Assembly (NCBI GenBank): GCA_015232485.1
Contig: JADFZP010000220.1
Span: forward strand, 1 to 6,011
Direction of reading: 5' to 3'
DNA length: 6,011 bases
DNA from: Alphaproteobacteria bacterium
GTDB lineage: Bacteria > Pseudomonadota > Alphaproteobacteria > Rhodospirillales > Magnetospirillaceae
The notes below the pieces were generated by a model. The model worked only from the letters and a program-made list of their open reading frames with translations. It was not told the DNA's origin and searched no databases. How positions within the stretch are numbered: the first letter of the stretch is position 1; every line of letters begins with the position of its first letter. This document shows positions 5,132-6,011 of this stretch, in pieces. The translations under genes and the position numbers were made by a program.

Positions 5132-6011
5132 ATGGCGGAAGCCGCTCCGGTCATCATCAAAAGGGTCAAGAAGGGCGCGCATGGCCATCACGGCGGCGCG
5201 TGGAAGGTGGCCTATGCCGACTTCGTGACGGCGATGATGGCGTTCTTCCTGCTGCTATGGCTTTTGAACGCGGTGACCGAAGAGCAGTTGCAGGGCATCG
5301 CCGATTATTTCGCCCCCACCGCGCTGTCGAAAAGCACCTCGGGGGCCGGCGGCATCCTGGGTGGCAAGACGGTCGGCGAAGGCGCCATGGCCAGCGCGAC
5401 CTCGGCGCCCAGCGTGTCGCTCGCCTTGCCGCCGCCGACCATCAGCCCGGATGGCAAGGACCAGCTCGAAACGCTTGAAGAACTTGACAACCCCATGGAG
5501 GGGACCACCGAAAAGGAGTTCCTCAAGGCCATGGCCGAGCGCGAGGAGCAGCAGTTCGACAAGGCCAAGGACGCGCTGGAAAAGGCCATCGCCGGCATTC
5601 CCGAGCTGAAGAAATTCGCCGACAGCCTGTTGGTCGACAACACGCCCGAGGGCTTGCGCATCCAGATCGTCGACCAGGACGGTCTGGCCATGTTCCCAAG
5701 CGGCAGCGCGGCGATGTTCGGCCACACCCGCTCGATGCTCGATCTGGTGTCGCGCGTGGTGATGCAGATGCCGCAGCGCATCTCGATCTCGGGCCATACC
5801 GACGCGATTCCGTTCGTGCGCGACACCGGCTATGGCAATTGGGAGCTTTCCGCCGACCGCGCCCTGTCCACCCGACGGGTGCTGGCGATGTCGGGCGTGC
5901 CGCCCGAACGCGTCGATCGGGTGGTCGGCAAGGCCGACACCGATCCCTTCGAACCGAATGATCCAAAGGGGCCGCGCAACCGTCGCATCAGCATCGTGTT
6001 GTTGAGGGAGA
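5132..6011 (+). CDS. motB: Flagellar motor stator protein MotB (3' end outside window)
   Basis: The frame from ATG 5132 stays open to the right edge, giving 293 residues with no stop. MotB is the peptidoglycan-anchored half of the stator. A basic, His-rich N-terminus (10-25) leads into the single membrane helix at about 28-48 (YADFVTAMMAFFLLLWLLN), whose D30 matches the essential ion-binding Asp32 of E. coli. An amphipathic plug-like helix follows (EEQLQGIADYF, 50-60), then a Gly/Ser/Ala/Pro-rich linker (about 62-106) and a charged helical stretch (108-165). The OmpA-like peptidoglycan-binding domain (about 180-291) has GHTDAIPF (221-228), NWELSADRA (236-244) and NRRISIVLL (283-291). Only the last tens of residues should be missing. 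No clear ribosome site precedes the ATG; it lies 6 bases after the motA stop, so translation is probably coupled to motA. Confidence 0.95.
   Translation, partial: MAEAAPVIIKRVKKGAHGHHGGAWKVAYADFVTAMMAFFLLLWLLNAVTEEQLQGIADYFAPTALSKSTSGAGGILGGKTVGEGAMASATSAPSVSLALPPPTISPDGKDQLETLEELDNPMEGTTEKEFLKAMAEREEQQFDKAKDALEKAIAGIPELKKFADSLLVDNTPEGLRIQIVDQDGLAMFPSGSAAMFGHTRSMLDLVSRVVMQMPQRISISGHTDAIPFVRDTGYGNWELSADRALSTRRVLAMSGVPPERVDRVVGKADTDPFEPNDPKGPRNRRISIVLLRE

Noticed and set aside
4394..5191. A 265-codon - strand open frame opposite motA.
   Set aside because: It is the antisense shadow of a fully conserved motA and shows no family features.

Overview
This window is high-GC, densely coded bacterial DNA. 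Codon use is strongly GC-ending throughout and looks uniform. The protein set (a MotA/MotB pair with an alphaproteobacterial-looking MotB N-terminus, a medium-length ACT-domain threonine dehydratase and a classical autotransporter) suggests a motile, Gram-negative alphaproteobacterium, probably Rhodospirillales-like. I cannot name a genus from sequence alone. I see no insertion sequence, CRISPR array, complete tRNA or rRNA, or sign of recent transfer.

Layout, left to right. (1) 1-474 (+): the C-terminal 157 residues of a penicillin acylase-family N-terminal-nucleophile hydrolase whose start lies outside the window. (2) 471-1697 (+): a threonine ammonia-lyase with a C-terminal ACT domain, joined to the acylase by a 4-base stop/start overlap, so the two are probably cotranscribed. 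(3) 1737-3470 (+): an exported 577-residue autotransporter. It has a signal peptide, a short cysteine-free passenger without obvious repeats, and a C-terminal beta-barrel ending in Phe. Its -10 box sits so close to the ATG that the mRNA may be leaderless. (4) 3471-3601: a convergent gap with several hairpins, including a strong terminator-like one. (5) 3602-4093 (-): a flavin reductase-family protein. (6) 4094-4264: a divergent promoter region with a plausible sigma70-type promoter for each side. (7) 4265-5125 (+) motA and 5132 to beyond 6011 (+) motB: the stator of the flagellar motor. MotB runs off the right edge with almost all of its OmpA-like domain present.

The genes form three or four transcription units with no shared pathway. 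The acylase and dehydratase are metabolic, the autotransporter is a surface protein, the flavin reductase would supply reduced flavin to an unseen partner, and motAB power flagellar rotation. No defence system or other clearly new multi-gene system is visible. The items most worth a second look are the autotransporter passenger and its apparently leaderless start.
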